64,000 nt of DNA from Delphinapterus leucas (lineage: Eukaryota > Chordata > Mammalia > Artiodactyla > Monodontidae): positions 34,154,287 through 34,218,286 of the forward strand of contig NW_022098023.1 in assembly GCF_002288925.2 (NCBI RefSeq). Direction: 5' to 3'. Under the pieces are notes generated by a model that ran no database searches, was not told where the DNA came from, and saw only the letters and a program-made list of their open reading frames with translations. Positions 12,271 to 25,267 of this stretch are shown one piece after another (position 1 is the first letter of the stretch; each line of letters starts with the position of its first letter). Both the position numbers and the translations under genes were made by a program.

Positions 12271-13399
12271 TTGATTTTCCTGAAATTTTAGGAATTCTTA
12301 ATATGGGTTAATAGTCTCTAGTGTAGATATGTGGATTATCTTTTCTGGGAATTAGTGGTTACCTAAACCATAGTCCCACTTTTTTTTTTTTTTCCACATG
12401 CACTAGATCCACTGCTATAGTTTGTCTATGAATATCACAATTACTAATGCTTAGGACAATCAGGGAAAGAAGGAGAATCTGGGCCACCTAATTACTCCAA
12501 ATGCATCTCTCTGGTTTATCACTCCAAGACAGTGACACTGCTTATTGATTCAAGACCTGGTCTTTCTCCAATGTTTCTACTTTGTCATATTTCAGCCTGA
12601 ATGTGTTTAGGACTCAAGTTTACTCCAGTTTTGTTCTTCAACATATTCATATTCATAGATTTTCTAACTTTAAGAATTCATTATTTATGGACTACTGAAA
12701 ATGTAATGTACTTATTTATCAGTCAGTATGGATTTGCTCTTCTTTAAAATATGCTTTCTGTTATATCATGAGATTTGGGGTAGAAGGAAGTCATTGACCC
12801 CCTTAAACCAATCTCAACTGTTTGTTGGGAGTGTCTTGAATTAAGTTTTTCAGTTTATGTTTGATGTTTTGCCCATCCTCCATGCCTAGTTTCTATGATC
12901 TATTCTAAGCAAGGGGCTCTAGTGGGAGTATACCCTTGGCTATGTGGACTTTTATCATGGTTTCCAGCCAGTCAGTGACACCAGAATTCCAACAGTGTTC
13001 CTAGGAGAGTTGTCCTGCTTGAAGACCATTACAAACCTTTTCACTTTTTGTTTCAAGAAATCAAACATTTTTCTAAACCTCTTTCCTGTCCTTCAACTCT
13101 TGCTGTTCCTCCTCATAGACAGTAATATAACTGCTTGAAATTTATTAACATTAGTTACAGCTTGAACAGGCATTAGGCCATGTTTCTTGCAACAGTACAT
13201 TATAACATAGAACATAACATTTTCTTTCTTAAGCTAATCTTGAGAAAAAATACAGACATCCCTTCCATGTTGTAAAAATATAAGCTATTTTCTAAATAAT
13301 CCACTGCTATTTAGTCTTACTTAAGAATTAAAATTCCATTTAGCCAATAATTTTGAAAAGTAAAATAAAGGGACAAACACGTGTTCTTTGGAGGTGTTA
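12271..13399. other. Single-copy DNA, no gene recognised
   Basis: The frame at 12944-13138 is short and featureless. A T run lies at 12379-12394. I see no clear repeat. Confidence 0.45.
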
Positions 13400-13570
13400 C
13401 TTGCCAAGAACTTTAAAATATTTTATTCTTTAATGTTCAAAATAATCCTATGAAGTAAGTGTATTCTCATTTTACCAAAGAAATAGTTGAGGTTCAAAGA
13501 ATATAAGTAACATGTCAAAACACCAGGAAAGGCTACAAAATGGGTCAGATATAAGGTCTGCTGGACAACA
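13400..13570 (-). repeat. MIR SINE remnant, antisense
   Basis: The text 'ataatcctatgaagtaagtg' (13442-13461), 'attttaccaaagaaatagtt' and 'gtaacatgtcaaaacacca' matches the reverse MIR order (tail, core, tRNA-related part). It is degraded. Confidence 0.65.
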
Positions 13571-16500
13571 ATGCCCATTTCACTTAATTTCACAGTTACA
13601 GATAGGTAATTAATAAATGAACCCTTTAAGCAATAGAGGTCACTTGCTTCTTTTTAAGATTTACATGAATGTCATATATTACAATATAAAATATATATAT
13701 GACTACAAATTAGACTCAAAAAAGACAATTAGAGAGTGTGATATTTCTATATCAGGGGAGGAACTTATTGAAAATGTACACATAAATCTTTGGCCTGAGA
13801 CTAAAAAGAAAATAAAATCTGTTATACATCATTCCCTTAATCTAGTTAACTTTAATGATAAAATTCTAATATGTTTAATTCATTTTTCTTTTTTAATTGA
13901 AACATAGAAAAAGATTAATAGTTTACATACTATAATACACTTAAATTCTTCCATTTGCTTCCCTATGAAAATGCATTTTGGAATATGGGGTTAAAAGTAC
14001 AATGCCCCTAAAATTAATTTGTATGATTAGGCAAGTTATGTTTTAGCTAAAGCACTGAGTGAATACGTGCAAAATAGTATCATAATATTTATAGCAAACA
14101 GAGTTGAGCTTTGGTACAAAGAGGGAAATGAGATTCCCAGATCAATTTCAAACTATTGTATTGTATGAGTCATTTCAAATGTCTCTTCTGGGACTATTTA
14201 GATTGTGGGGTTCAGGGTAACTATGCCTTCAATACACATGAACCTTTTCAGGATATAATCATTAGTAAATGTGGCTTATGTGATTAATCATTGGTTAAGG
14301 AAAAAATTCATTGGAAAATTGAATAATAAAAGTGCCATGTTTCTCTATAACTTAATAACATCAGTTGAAATTAGTTTGGTGGCAATTACATATATCAGTT
14401 AACACTGAAGAATGTCAACCCAGGCTATTATTTTAAAAATTGCCATAACTTGAATGGAGTCAAAATATACTCACTGAATGAGTTTAGTTTCTGAATCAGT
14501 TACAGTATATTCCTTGAAAAATAATTTATTTTGTTTTTATAAATTGTTTCCTTCACTATCTGAGGAGAGATGAATGTGATATCTTCCAATCCTGGAGTAT
14601 ATTGTTTCAATTTAGATGATAGAAATAAAGATGATTTATAGGTAATCCAAAGGAAAAAAGAAACATTTTAAAGAGGAATGTTTGTCACATAGGGCAGAAG
14701 GTGAGAATGTTTATTTAAGAATTTCATTGAGAGCACCGTTGTGTTGTGATGTAAGTGATTTGAACTTTGCGCTAAAGGTAAGGTTTCCTTATCACACCTT
14801 CAAATATTTAATTTTCAAAAACCTTGAAATAAATTTAGAAATATGAATATATTGTTAACCAAAAGGTTTTTTTCTTTTCTATAACCTAAATTATTTAACT
14901 TACGTGAAAACATCATTCACTATAGCATGCGTTCTAAAGTATGGAGGGAATTCTAGTTCAAATCAACCACTAGCTTTACCTAAACTTAAGAAAGTGAAAG
15001 CATTCTCAAAAATAACATTGCCAGAGACTAAACTGTTAACTTCCACTTCAGCTGGCAGATCCTGTATTTTATTGTTCTTAGTGTACTAAAGCACAATTGT
15101 GTGACTGTGTTCCCTCTGGATCCTCTATAAAAATAGATATATATCTTAAAAAGCTGTCTAAGGAAGTAGAGTTTTAAGTAAACAATATAATAACTTGTCT
15201 TAAGGCTAATCAGCATTTTCAAATATCAGAAAAGAAGCAGTTGAATTGAATTTTTAATTACTGTTTCTTTAGGTGAAACAAATACTGTCTAAATCTTTTG
15301 AACTGTAAAATAATATAGCTTATTTGAAATTCTCATAATTATAAAGGGTTAGAATTTTGTCTGTATATCTCATTTCTCCTTTTAAGTGTCTCTAGCATAC
15401 ACTGTAAGCTAATGGACAATACATTTATGAATATGTGGAATCACAAATAAGTTAGTAAACACAGAAAGCATTTTGAGAAGCACTGAAATATAATAGATAT
15501 TAGATAATGACACATTTCAACTGCGAGTTTGCAATAGTTATCTTCCAAGCAAAGTGTAAAAGCTTGAGTGAACAAAAGATAAAGCTAATACTATCTAATA
15601 AGAACAGACCATTATAGATCAGTGAAACTGCAAAACAGATTTGTAAGACAAGGGGCAAGCCACATTATCTAGATTAACATTTTTCCAGCTCAAACAAGAA
15701 GGGCCACTGTAGGAAAGTAAGAACTAAGTAGTATGGCCTGCATTTAGTCAACCTGAAGTAATTATTAATTTATGGTTGTCTGTGATTTTAATGAAAATGA
15801 AAGCTGTGAGGAAAGAATTGAGAGAGATAATGTGCCGTGAAATTGAGTTTCATTTACTTAGGGGCCACCTTTTCCTTTTTTGTTGTTGTTAAAGGAAAGA
15901 AAGTTAAGGCAAGATATCTACATTAAAATCTCACTAGGATTATGTAACCACCAAGTTAAATGGTAATCATTATATTCAAGGCAGAGTTAATGCAAAAGAA
16001 ATTGAAGCCTGGATTTAGAGCTTATTGGCAAGGGCAGAGTAAAAAAAACCACCAGTGGGCTGCAATTAATGTCAAAGTTATAATTATTGTCTTTATAAAT
16101 ATGAAGACTCCAATAGCTATTTCATCAGACATTTTATTCTTATTGTCATCATTAAATGCCCCTTTCGGTGATGCCATTGTTGGAAAGAATGTATTTCAAG
16201 AGTAAGGAGGAAGCCATAGGAGGCAAAACAAATCATCAGAATGCAACCTCTTTCTCTGACCTCAAACAAAGTGTTTCTAGAGAGTCATAAGAATGACAAG
16301 CCTTCCAGAGAATAACAGGCATATCTAGTGTAATAGTGTGGAAAGAACAACTGTTCATGAATTAAATTTTGTAGCTTCCCTCTACAAAAATAACAACTCT
16401 GTTCCAAGAATCATCTGCAAACAAGAAGTCAAGTGTTAGGTCTAAATTCCTCTTACTAATTGTAATGGGAAAAATAATGTTCAATGACTTTTCAACATCT

Positions 16501-16734
16501 TAGTTCTTTCATGAAAGAAAAACTTATTTTCTGATATTTTAATTTTCAGTGTTAAGAAATAATAAGAAAACAGTCTAAAATTGGGATAATGTCAGTGCTT
16601 ATTCCCATCTTAGATGTGAAACAGTTACCTTTGCTCTAGAAAATGTTAGGTGAAGTCCACATAATAGAATGCATACATGACACCTGATTTTTCTTGAAAA
16701 GCTTATTATAAAATATACTTTACCACATATATGT
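13571..16734. other. Long single-copy AT-rich stretch, no gene; possible conserved noncoding blocks
   Basis: About 3.2 kb with no recognisable mobile element. Short frames (13617-13907, 14904-15089, 15960-16205) have no domain signature. The section 15700-16340 is less AT-biased, free of simple repeats and contains several TAATTA-like and AATTAAT-like sites, the texture often seen in conserved noncoding elements. Conservation cannot be judged from one sequence. Confidence 0.45.
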
Positions 16735-17150
16735 TATGACTTTTTATTAGGCATTTATTAAGTGCTTGACATTGTGCTGAAGTGTTGGGAATACAAAATT
16801 AGATAAGCATTACCTCTATTATTAAGAAGCCTACATGTGTACAGATGATTTAGTGCTGAATATGGTAAGTTTCTGCAAAAGAATAAAGATCTAAACGAAG
16901 CTTAGTGAATGCAGTCTTGCTTTCTAAGGTGAGAGGGAAGGATTTATGTGGGTATGAGCATTTGAAAAGCACATTTTTGAGGTATCCAAGAGGATAGAGC
17001 ATTTGAGGATGTTTATAGAAGGCAATAGAGAATGAACATTTACTACTAAATGAGAGAACTGGAATTCAGAATAGTATCCTCCAAGGATTGCCAGAGACCT
17101 GTGATATTGGAAGTAATCCTTAGAAGAGTGTACTAACAAAGCTGCAGTAT
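16735..17150 (-). mobile_element. L2 LINE remnant, antisense
   Basis: The segment starts with 'ggcatttattaagtgcttga' (16751-16770) and 'gttgggaatacaaaatta', the reverse complement of the L2 3' end (consensus tail 'tgctcaataaatatt', preceded by 'cagtgcctggcac'). The downstream part is only weakly recognisable, so the right border is uncertain. Confidence 0.5.
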
Positions 17151-18806
17151 CAAATGAAGACTGGAATTTGAGAAATAGCTATAAATCAGCTGATTTAAGA
17201 CAACAGCGAAAAGTGGAGGTTGGTAGTGATGGGGTATAAATTTCCTCTCCTTGCAGAAGAAAAAGAAATATTATCCATTTCTTGTTTATTGTATGTAAGT
17301 TATCTACTGGGATTGAAGTGCAGGGAAAGCAATGTGGAAGCAAAAGCAACAAATATGTTTTACTCCATGAGGCAAAGATAACTCTGATTTCTCAAATGAC
17401 CTAGGAGGACTCAAATAGTAGAAATTCTGGATGGTTCTGAACCCAAAGATCCAAAGCATCTAGATACCTACATGGTACTCCAATTCAGAAAAGAGAGATA
17501 GTTTGTACTGACATGTTCTTATTAACAAATTCCACATGTATTTTTTACATTTGAACAACTCTCTATATAAGATTGATATTTAAAATCCTGTACTGACTTG
17601 GAATATTTAGCCAATGGCTAAATGTTGCTCTACTACAGCACTCCAAATTCTGGGCATTAGACCCTCCTGAAGTAATAGCTTCCCAACCCAGAAGAGAGTT
17701 GTCATGTTTGACACAATATAAGGAGCAGACGATAACCCATTTGAACAGAAAACATTCCTTTGCCTGTTTACATAAAACAAGGAGAAATAGAACCTCTCCC
17801 TTAAAATGAAAAAAAAAAAAAAGGTTTTGTAATACCACCTGAGTTGATCTTACTTGTACTGTGCATTGACTAAGACACAAAATCAAACAAAAAAACAAAC
17901 AAACAAAAATCAGAAACTTGGCAGCAGTAACAGAAAAATTTACAACCTGTTCCCAAACTTCCTTCATTTTCTTCTTATGCCTTATCACCTGGTAACAATC
18001 TCTTACTGCAAGAAAGAGCAGCTCCTGATTTCCTGAACAAACAATGCAGTTTGAACCTTCTCTTTCCGAAAATTCTTGAACTGAATGCTCTTTTTCAGTT
18101 TCCTACTCATCTTGAACATGTCCCTAGTGAAAACTTTCTTAGGATTCTCTCTCAAAGTAGGAACTCTTTCTCTGTGCCTTCTTCTTTCTGAAAATGTAAC
18201 CATATCATTTTTTGTTCAAGTTAGTGGTATCTAAGGTCCTTCAGCTTTTCAACCATACTTCATTCATTTTTACAGTACGGACCCATTTTTATCATTTAAA
18301 ATAATTGTGCAATACATGCTAGTTGAATGCTGAAAACTAAGGAAGCCATACCATAAAAAAAATTTCTAAAGCTCAAGATTTCTACTGCCTAGACAATTCT
18401 ATGGATTTGGAACACTCATGACTCATCTTAAAATAAAAATTAAGAGTTGTCATCATTCTTTAAAGACTAAGTACATTTGTCCATCTATGAGGGCATCATA
18501 GGCTGGGAAGCGCAAACATTATTAATAGAAAGACATTCAGCAAAATATGAGTGTATCTATTATTATTTGCATTACTCCACTAAGTTTCATCAATAAAACA
18601 ATAGAAAATAAAAATTAAAAAATACTTTTCAATTAGAAAAATTACTAAAAAACAATATTATTGAAGATAGGCTGAACCATTTGTCAGAAAATGATAGAAC
18701 TGATTTGTATTAGCACCATGAATTTTCTTCAGAATACACTTTCTTATTGAAGAGAAAGAAATAATGAGCCTTCATTGTTCTATCTTCAGTAGGTCACATC
18801 CTAATA
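17151..18806. other. Single-copy DNA, no gene recognised
   Basis: It contains an A run at 17809-17822 and a CAAA-rich tract at 17881-17907. The 141-codon minus frame at 17563-17988 runs through these low-complexity tracts, giving a Phe-rich protein with no domain, and is unlikely to be a gene. Confidence 0.5.
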
Positions 18807-19142
18807 CTAGGTTTTTAAAAAATTAATTAATTAATTAATTTTTGGCTGTGTTGGCTCTTCATTGCTGTGCGCGGGCTTTCTCTAGTTGAGGCGAGTGGGG
18901 GCTACTCTTTGTTGCAGTGCACAGGTTTCTCATTGTGATGGCTTCCCTTGTTGCAAAGCATGGGCTCTAAGCTTGTGGGCTTCATTAGTTGTGGCTCACT
19001 GGCTCTAGAGCACAGGCTCAGTAGTTGTGGCACACGTGCTTAGTTGCTCCGCAGCACCTGGGATTTTCCCAGCCCAGGGCTCGAACCCGTGTCCCCTGCA
19101 TTAGCAGGCGGATTCTTAACCACCGTGCCACCAGGGAAGTCC
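18807..19142 (-). mobile_element. CHR-type SINE, long form, antisense
   Basis: A full-length element in minus orientation. The (AATT)n tail complement lies at 18821-18840, then 'tttttggctgtgttggctc'. The B-box complement 'ggctcgaacccgtg' is at 19078-19091 and the element ends in 'accagggaagtccc' (19130-19143). A short target duplication, CCTAATA, may flank it at 18800-18806 and 19143-19149. It is more diverged than the copy at 1709, so it is older. Confidence 0.92.
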
Positions 19143-20759
19143 CCTAATATGAATTTAATGTTTATATTCACACAATGGTAAATGGAAAGGAATTTCTTAC
19201 ACTGTTAGATATTTGAACCTAAGAGAACATCTATTACATATTACTGAGTCAAAGTGCAGGAATCTGAATCTGATGTATCTGCAGAGACCAGGAAAAAAAC
19301 CCACAGCAATTAACTTTGTTTTTCATTCTTGTATTCCATTATGAATACTTTCAAAAGGATTTCCCCTCTAGATTTGCCTACCTGCTAGAGTCCAAACACC
19401 TCTTTAAACAAAGTGGTAATAAAAAGCTTTAATAAGTGCAAGCCTTGCTGAGTGAGGAATCATTAGTGTAGAGGTGTAGAAAAATACACTTTCTTATTTG
19501 TAGAAAAGTGTCAGGAAAGCAGAGTGTGGAAATAAGAGTCATCAAAATGCAGATATAATAAGCCACTTAAATAAACAAATCTCACACTAATGTTGTGCAC
19601 TAAATCCTGTTTTCCCTAGCCTCCCCTGAAGTAGAATTTTCATTTCTTCTCCTATCTCAGCCTAAATTTTTATTTACTTTAGACTCTGTTGGAATACTTC
19701 CACCTTAGCAAGTTTCACATGTGAATAAACTGCAGAGTTTGATCTTCTAACTCTGATAAGTTCTTTCTTCTTTTATAGATGTCTGTTTACAAAGGGAGCA
19801 GGGTTTTTACTCTTACTACTGGCCTTCTTAATGGTACACCTATCTTACAGAGTCTTGAGGAAAAGAAAAGCATGGCACTTGAAATTAAAGAGTTTAAGAA
19901 AAGTGATTTTACTAGCTACCCCAGGTCAGAGGCTGAGAAATGTAATTAAAATGACAACTCTAAATCATTCTAGATAAAATAAAACAAAACAAATTTTCTT
20001 AATCAAACAAGTAGCAGTATTTTGGCACCTTCATAATATCAATCAATTTTTCATTTTATATAAATGATTGGTGCACAGAAAATTATGCTTAAATAATAGC
20101 CCGTATACCTGACTACCAAAGTAAATAGATATTCTTGGTCCCATCAGAGCAAGGGATAGAAAGATCTAAAAGCAAAGAGTGGAGCTAAAAAAATTGCTTG
20201 AAAGGTGTTTTAAAAGATTTTTGTCATTGAGATATGTATCTGGTTGTGTGTATTAGGAGTTAATTTAAGAAAAGAGCTGAGGTAGAAGAAATACATACCT
20301 GAGAAGAAACAATATTTATATGTATAATTCATGGAAATACATACATTTTTTCTTAGACCCGAATGGTAATTTCTTATTGGCAATTTGCATCTGGTATTAC
20401 TCTTTTTATTTTGGGGTAAAAATGGTAGAGAGAGATGAACAGAAAGGTAGCTTGAAGTTTGAAAGGGACACAATTCTCAATTTCCATGAGTTTTATGATA
20501 TATATTTATGTTACCTCTCACTTGATTAAGATAGAAAATTATGAATGCCAGAATTATGAATTTGATTCTCATATAATTTTTATTTACTTTTTCTTGTTAG
20601 TCATTGATTATACAAATTTATAACTCTAAAATGTTGTAAATATTGTTCAAGAGTGACTAGACCACAGGGCATATTTAGATAGATACAATCCAACATCCTA
20701 TTCTGAAAAACTGAGTGTTTATTTCCTGCTGCTTATGAGATAATACTAGTACTACCATT
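19143..20759. other. Single-copy AT-rich DNA, no gene recognised
   Basis: The two overlapping frames at 20210-20473 (minus) and 20320-20529 (plus) lack recognisable motifs. No repeat family is evident. Confidence 0.45.
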
Positions 20760-21010
20760 TGCATATACAGTATAATTTATTATAATGAATATCATCTATC
20801 AATTATTTATAATGTGTCAGGCACTGTGAAAAGCATTTTTTTAATTCTCAGAATGATTCTCTGATATAGGTATCATAATTATTTTTTCCAATTTACGGAA
20901 GAAAAAAAAGCAGGTTAGAAGCATTTTAAAATTTGAGCAATGCTGTAAAATTACTCATTGAAAGAGCTAGGATGTGAATCTATGTTGTCCAATGTGATAT
21001 CCAACCTATT
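20760..21010 (-). repeat. MIR SINE remnant, antisense
   Basis: 'ataatgtgtcaggcactgtg' (20809-20828), 'ttctcagaatgattctctga', 'tatcataattat', 'ccaatttacggaagaaa' and 'gaaagagctaggatgtgaat' (20960-20979) follow reverse MIR order. Confidence 0.75.
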
Positions 21011-21684
21011 GACTAGAACTATACAGCTATTGCTACCAAAAACAAATGTAAAAACAAGAAACTTTTAATAGTGCTATGAAAAGATAGCAATAGGGTAAAT
21101 TCAATTATAAAGTATTAAAGATGAACAAAACATGTTGGTGGCTCTATCTTCCAGCAATTCAACTACAAATATAAGATATGAAAAATAATGGTTTAAAGAA
21201 GATAGTGACTTAAAGAAGACAGAGGTTTTTATTTATTTAGTTTTTCTCTTGTAAGATAAGTGCAAAGGTAGATAGTCCAGCACTGATATGGAGGCTCTTC
21301 TGGCTGACCTCATAAATGTTCTGAGTGCCTTCAGTCTTTTCTCTCTATCTATCTCTATCTCTGCCTGGTTTTTATATTCAATCTGTGGTTACAAGATGGC
21401 TGCTGAATCTCAAGCAATTACATCCACGTTCCAAGTAAGAGAGATTAAAATCAAAAAGAAAGAGAGGGACTAAAACTACCTTTTGGCTAAGTCAGATACC
21501 TTTATAAGGAGTTATCTAGGAAGCCCCCATTAAAACCTTAACCAGCCTCATACAAGCCACAAGTTAGTCACGTGGCCACTGCTATCTATAATGATAGGAG
21601 TCAAACACTATTTTTCAGTGAGCATGTTTCTTATTCATTCGCCCCAAAAACGTGTGTTGTTAAAGAAGGAAGAGTGAATTTTTT
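21011..21684. other. Single-copy DNA, no gene recognised
   Basis: There is a pyrimidine-rich TCTCTATC tract near 21340-21362. The frame at 21288-21473 has no recognisable domain. Confidence 0.4.
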
Positions 21685-21957
21685 TTGAGGTTTCAGACAT
21701 AATTTATTATTATTACTTTTAGTAATAATAATTACTCAATAGTTATCTATTTTATACATATAAGTGTATATATGTTAGTCCAATATCCCATTCCATCCCA
21801 CCCCCTCTTTCCCCCCTTGGTGTCCATACATTTGTTCTCTACATCTCTGTCTCTATTTCTGCCTTGCAAATCAGTTCATCAGTACCATTTTTCTAGATTC
21901 CACAAATATGCGTTAATATACGATTATTTGTTTTTCCCTTTCTGGCTTACTTCAGGA
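21685..21957 (-). mobile_element. L1 3' end, antisense
   Basis: The text 'gttatctattttatacatat', 'tatgttagtccaatatccca' (21772-21791), 'ggtgtccatacatttgttct' (21819-21838), then 'agattccacaaatatgcgtt' and 'tctggcttacttca' is the L1 3' UTR read backwards. It is truncated at about 21957. Confidence 0.82.
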
Positions 21958-22747
21958 AGAGGGTATGTTTATCTTGTAAATAATCAACAGACTCTTCCCA
22001 ATGCCTAAAATTATGGAAGCTTTTTTTAAAAAACTATACGTAAATATGTATGCATAACTATATTTGTATGTTTCATGTCTTTTTTTTCTCCTCCTTAGGT
22101 AAGACCCAACAAATTGTATATTTCATTATATTTTAAATATAGTGTAAAGAAAGGATTATAAGGAAATCTAATTCTAATAAAGGAAAAAATCTGTAAGAAC
22201 TATTCTACATCCAGAAAAAGGCAACTTTCCTCAAGATCCACTGGTTCTTGGTTTCTCCAGGAGGACCCTGTTCTGACTGTCTGGGAAATCAGGAGGGCAT
22301 AGCTAGGTGATGGCCAATTCAAAGTGAGATCACAGAAAAAAAGACACACTCGATTTTTAATTTTATTATTATTACTATCATTTTTTAAAAACTCGGTGAG
22401 GGAACACTAAGTTCAGATAAAATAAATACATGCAATTTAGAGTAGAGTTAACACACACACATTCTATCTTTAATAAAATTGTCACTGTAATTTTATCTAT
22501 GCACACAAAGTTAACCACTTCTTGTCTCTTCTGGTTCTTTGGTTTTAGGAGAAGTTCACTCTGGATAACTTAAGCAAACAGAAAAACTTATGGGAAAATT
22601 ATGAGCATAAATGAAGGAAGAGCTGAGGGAAAAAGTTCGAGAAGTCTTGAAATCAGGACAGCTGTACACTTCCCAAGTTGATGGCAACGGCAATTGAGGG
22701 ACAGCTCTTTAAGATTAAACCAGCCCCAAGGTCTCTAGTTTTTTGTT
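21958..22747. other. Single-copy DNA, no gene recognised
   Basis: The region 22530-22740 has one short frame ending at an in-frame stop (around 22698) with no recognised domain. The L1 at 22748 interrupts whatever this sequence is. Confidence 0.4.
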
Positions 22748-23158
22748 TTTTTTTAATTTTTATTGGAATATAGTTGACTTACAATGTTGTGTTAGTTTCA
22801 GGTGCTCATTAAAGTGATTCAGTTGTACATATATGTATAAATATATATATTCTTCTTTTTACATTCTCTTCCATTATAGGTTATTACAAGATATTGAGTA
22901 CAGTTCCCTGTGCTATACAGTAAGTCCTTGTTGGTTATCTATTTTATATATTGTAGTGTGTATATTTTAATCCCAAACTCCTAATTTTTCCCTCCTGCTT
23001 TGGTAACCATAAGTTTGTTTTCTATGTCTGTGAGTCTATTTCTGTTTTGTAAATAAATTCATTTGTATCCTTTTTTTTAAGATTCCACGTACAAGGGATA
23101 TCATATGATATTTGTCTTTCTTTGTCTGGCTTACTTCACTTAGTATGATAATGTCTAG
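22748..23158 (-). mobile_element. L1 3' end, antisense, 5'-truncated
   Basis: The A tail complement and 'attggaatatagttgactta' (22764-22783), 'ttccctgtgctatacagtaa' (22904-22923), 'gtaaccataagtttg' and 'ctggcttacttcacttagta' (23127-23146) are the cetacean/artiodactyl L1 3' UTR in reverse. It is truncated near 23158. Confidence 0.88.
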
Positions 23159-25219
23159 GAAGTTTCAGTTCCAGGCAGAGAGAAACCAACTAGCTTATTG
23201 AGCATCATTCCTTGGTAGGGACAATCACTTGGACTGGCAGAAGGACCAGACTGCAACCAATGGAAAAAAGATGGTTCTCTAATACAAATTCACAGTGCTT
23301 TTACCTAAAGTGGCAAAAATGACTCACATTTAGTTTAGCTTCTGAAGATTTTAACTTTCTCTGAGGTAGCATAGTAAGTTTTCAGTGACTCAAAAGTGTG
23401 AATATTGGGAATATTTGGAAAAACAGAATAATAGGCCCATTGTAAAAGAATAGGCTGTCCTTACAACTTCCTTTAATGTTTAAATGCCAGGTGCTGTGGA
23501 AACTTTTTATTTGTCTTATTATATCAAGATGAAGGTCACATTTTTATGACCATTGATGTCACCCTGTTTTCCTCCTCATTCCTTGTATATTTTCAGGCAC
23601 TGTGGCCAAAAATGAAAAGCACTTCCCTTCATTTTCCTATGGGATCCCATACAACACAACAGTGGCAAAGGATCCAAATGACGTTTTCCTACTGTGAGTC
23701 TGGCACCAGAAACTATTTCATCTCTACACAAGCAGTTGCAATTGAAATTGCTTCTTGATCCACAGATATATTTATTTTCCTGTTTTCTTCTTGCTATTGC
23801 TTTTGTTTCTCTTCAAACACACAAATATAATACAGATATTTAAATTCACCTCTGAAAAGAGAGGAGGCAAGTATGCCTTTTGTATAAACTGGGTGAACAT
23901 TCACATTTACAAGTCAGCTTGTTTTATTTGTAGGAATGATAGGCAGATACCAACAATGTGACCAACATTTTACTTTTCATTTCTTTATGTATTTCTCTTT
24001 TATTTCTATACCCACAACTTTATGTTTTCAAGTGCATTTCCTGTTTTTTCAGCCACTTCAGACAAGTTTTGCATGGGCGAAGGTTTGATAACTTCATGGC
24101 CCACTATTATAAATTTTATGGAAATCATGAGGAAAACCTGAAAGTTAAGTTTGCTGCTGGAAAGCTATAGCAGTTGACCTTGGACCTGGAACATGTTAAA
24201 AAAACAGTGGTTATTAAGAAATTAAATTAAGGAGATGTATGAAATATATTCATAGGTAAAGACACAGAGGACCAGGGCCTGAAATATATTTATCAACATA
24301 TATCATTATTAATATCTTTGCTATCTTTTTAATATCTTTTTTGTCAGAATGTTAATTCCACTAATATGATTGCTGTAGATCCTTGTAGGAGACTAGTCAA
24401 GAGCTCCTCTGGATGTATATTTCTATTCACTCATCCAAATTATAAAGAAAATCCTCAGTTATCAGAAAAATGAGATGAAATGAGATATCTGCTAAATATT
24501 TCTGCTAAAATTCTTTTTGAATTGTCTTTTTTTTGAAAAAACTTTAAATTAATTATGAATATAATGTCTTTTTTGGATATTTATGAAAATACAGACAGTA
24601 AATTACTTTCATGGTCTACAGATAGAAGATTATGTAAAACAAGATAAAACCTAAATAAACATGGTTAGCTGGCTCACAGTTTGAGTGAGGTCATAACCCT
24701 AAGCAATATTCTTAGATATTATCATCAGCAATACTTCAAAAACAAAGACTGAGAATTTTTCACAAAAGGTCAAAATTTATAGGAAAAATAACACACAATA
24801 AAATTGAATACATGTGCTATACTTCCTTAGTTGTAGAAAAACAAGATTTGTTCATAAAGTCACTTAGTTAACTCATGGGATTTGAGAAGCTGTGAAGAAG
24901 AACATGGAACTGCTAAGGTATAGACTTTGGCCTGGGGGATTTGAGTAGAAGCTACTCTAAGAAGAGGGCAGGGATGTGGTAATGACATAAATATTTGCAA
25001 GTGGCAGTGAAAAGGATGTGTCCCATCTCAGGCTAGTTGCTAACTACATTATTATTACACACTTAGTTTGGAAGAACAAGTTCTGGAGAAGTAAAATCAT
25101 ACCCATTCCCTGAGATGGACCTGTTTCTGAAGAACTGCTCTTGTCTGTTATACACTTACCCAATTTGCCTAGGATTCAGTGTTAACAGTTGACTGTCTTC
25201 ATAAATATGCAAATAAAAG

Positions 25220-25220
<1 letters not shown>
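23159..25220. other. Single-copy DNA, no confirmed gene
   Basis: Three short plus-strand frames lie at 23546-23758, 23755-23961 and 23958-24170. The last ends in a stretch of ordinary-looking residues (about 24040-24168) after a pyrimidine tract and AG, resembling an exon or pseudogene fragment, but I recognise no family. See the separate finding. Confidence 0.4.

Positions 25221-25262
<42 letters not shown>
25221..25262. repeat. (TG)21 microsatellite
   Basis: Uninterrupted TG dinucleotides fill 25221-25262, followed by an imperfect CGTGTATT. The purity and length suggest it is polymorphic. Confidence 0.98.

Positions 25263-25267
<5 letters not shown>

Noticed and set aside
17563..17988. 141-codon minus frame
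   Set aside because: It depends on A-rich and CAAA-rich low-complexity tracts, has no recognised domain and no conserved neighbours.
19078..19091. tRNA gene-like B box
   Set aside because: It is the internal promoter of a tRNA-derived SINE. No cloverleaf with an intact acceptor stem is present, and the same applies to the other SINEs.
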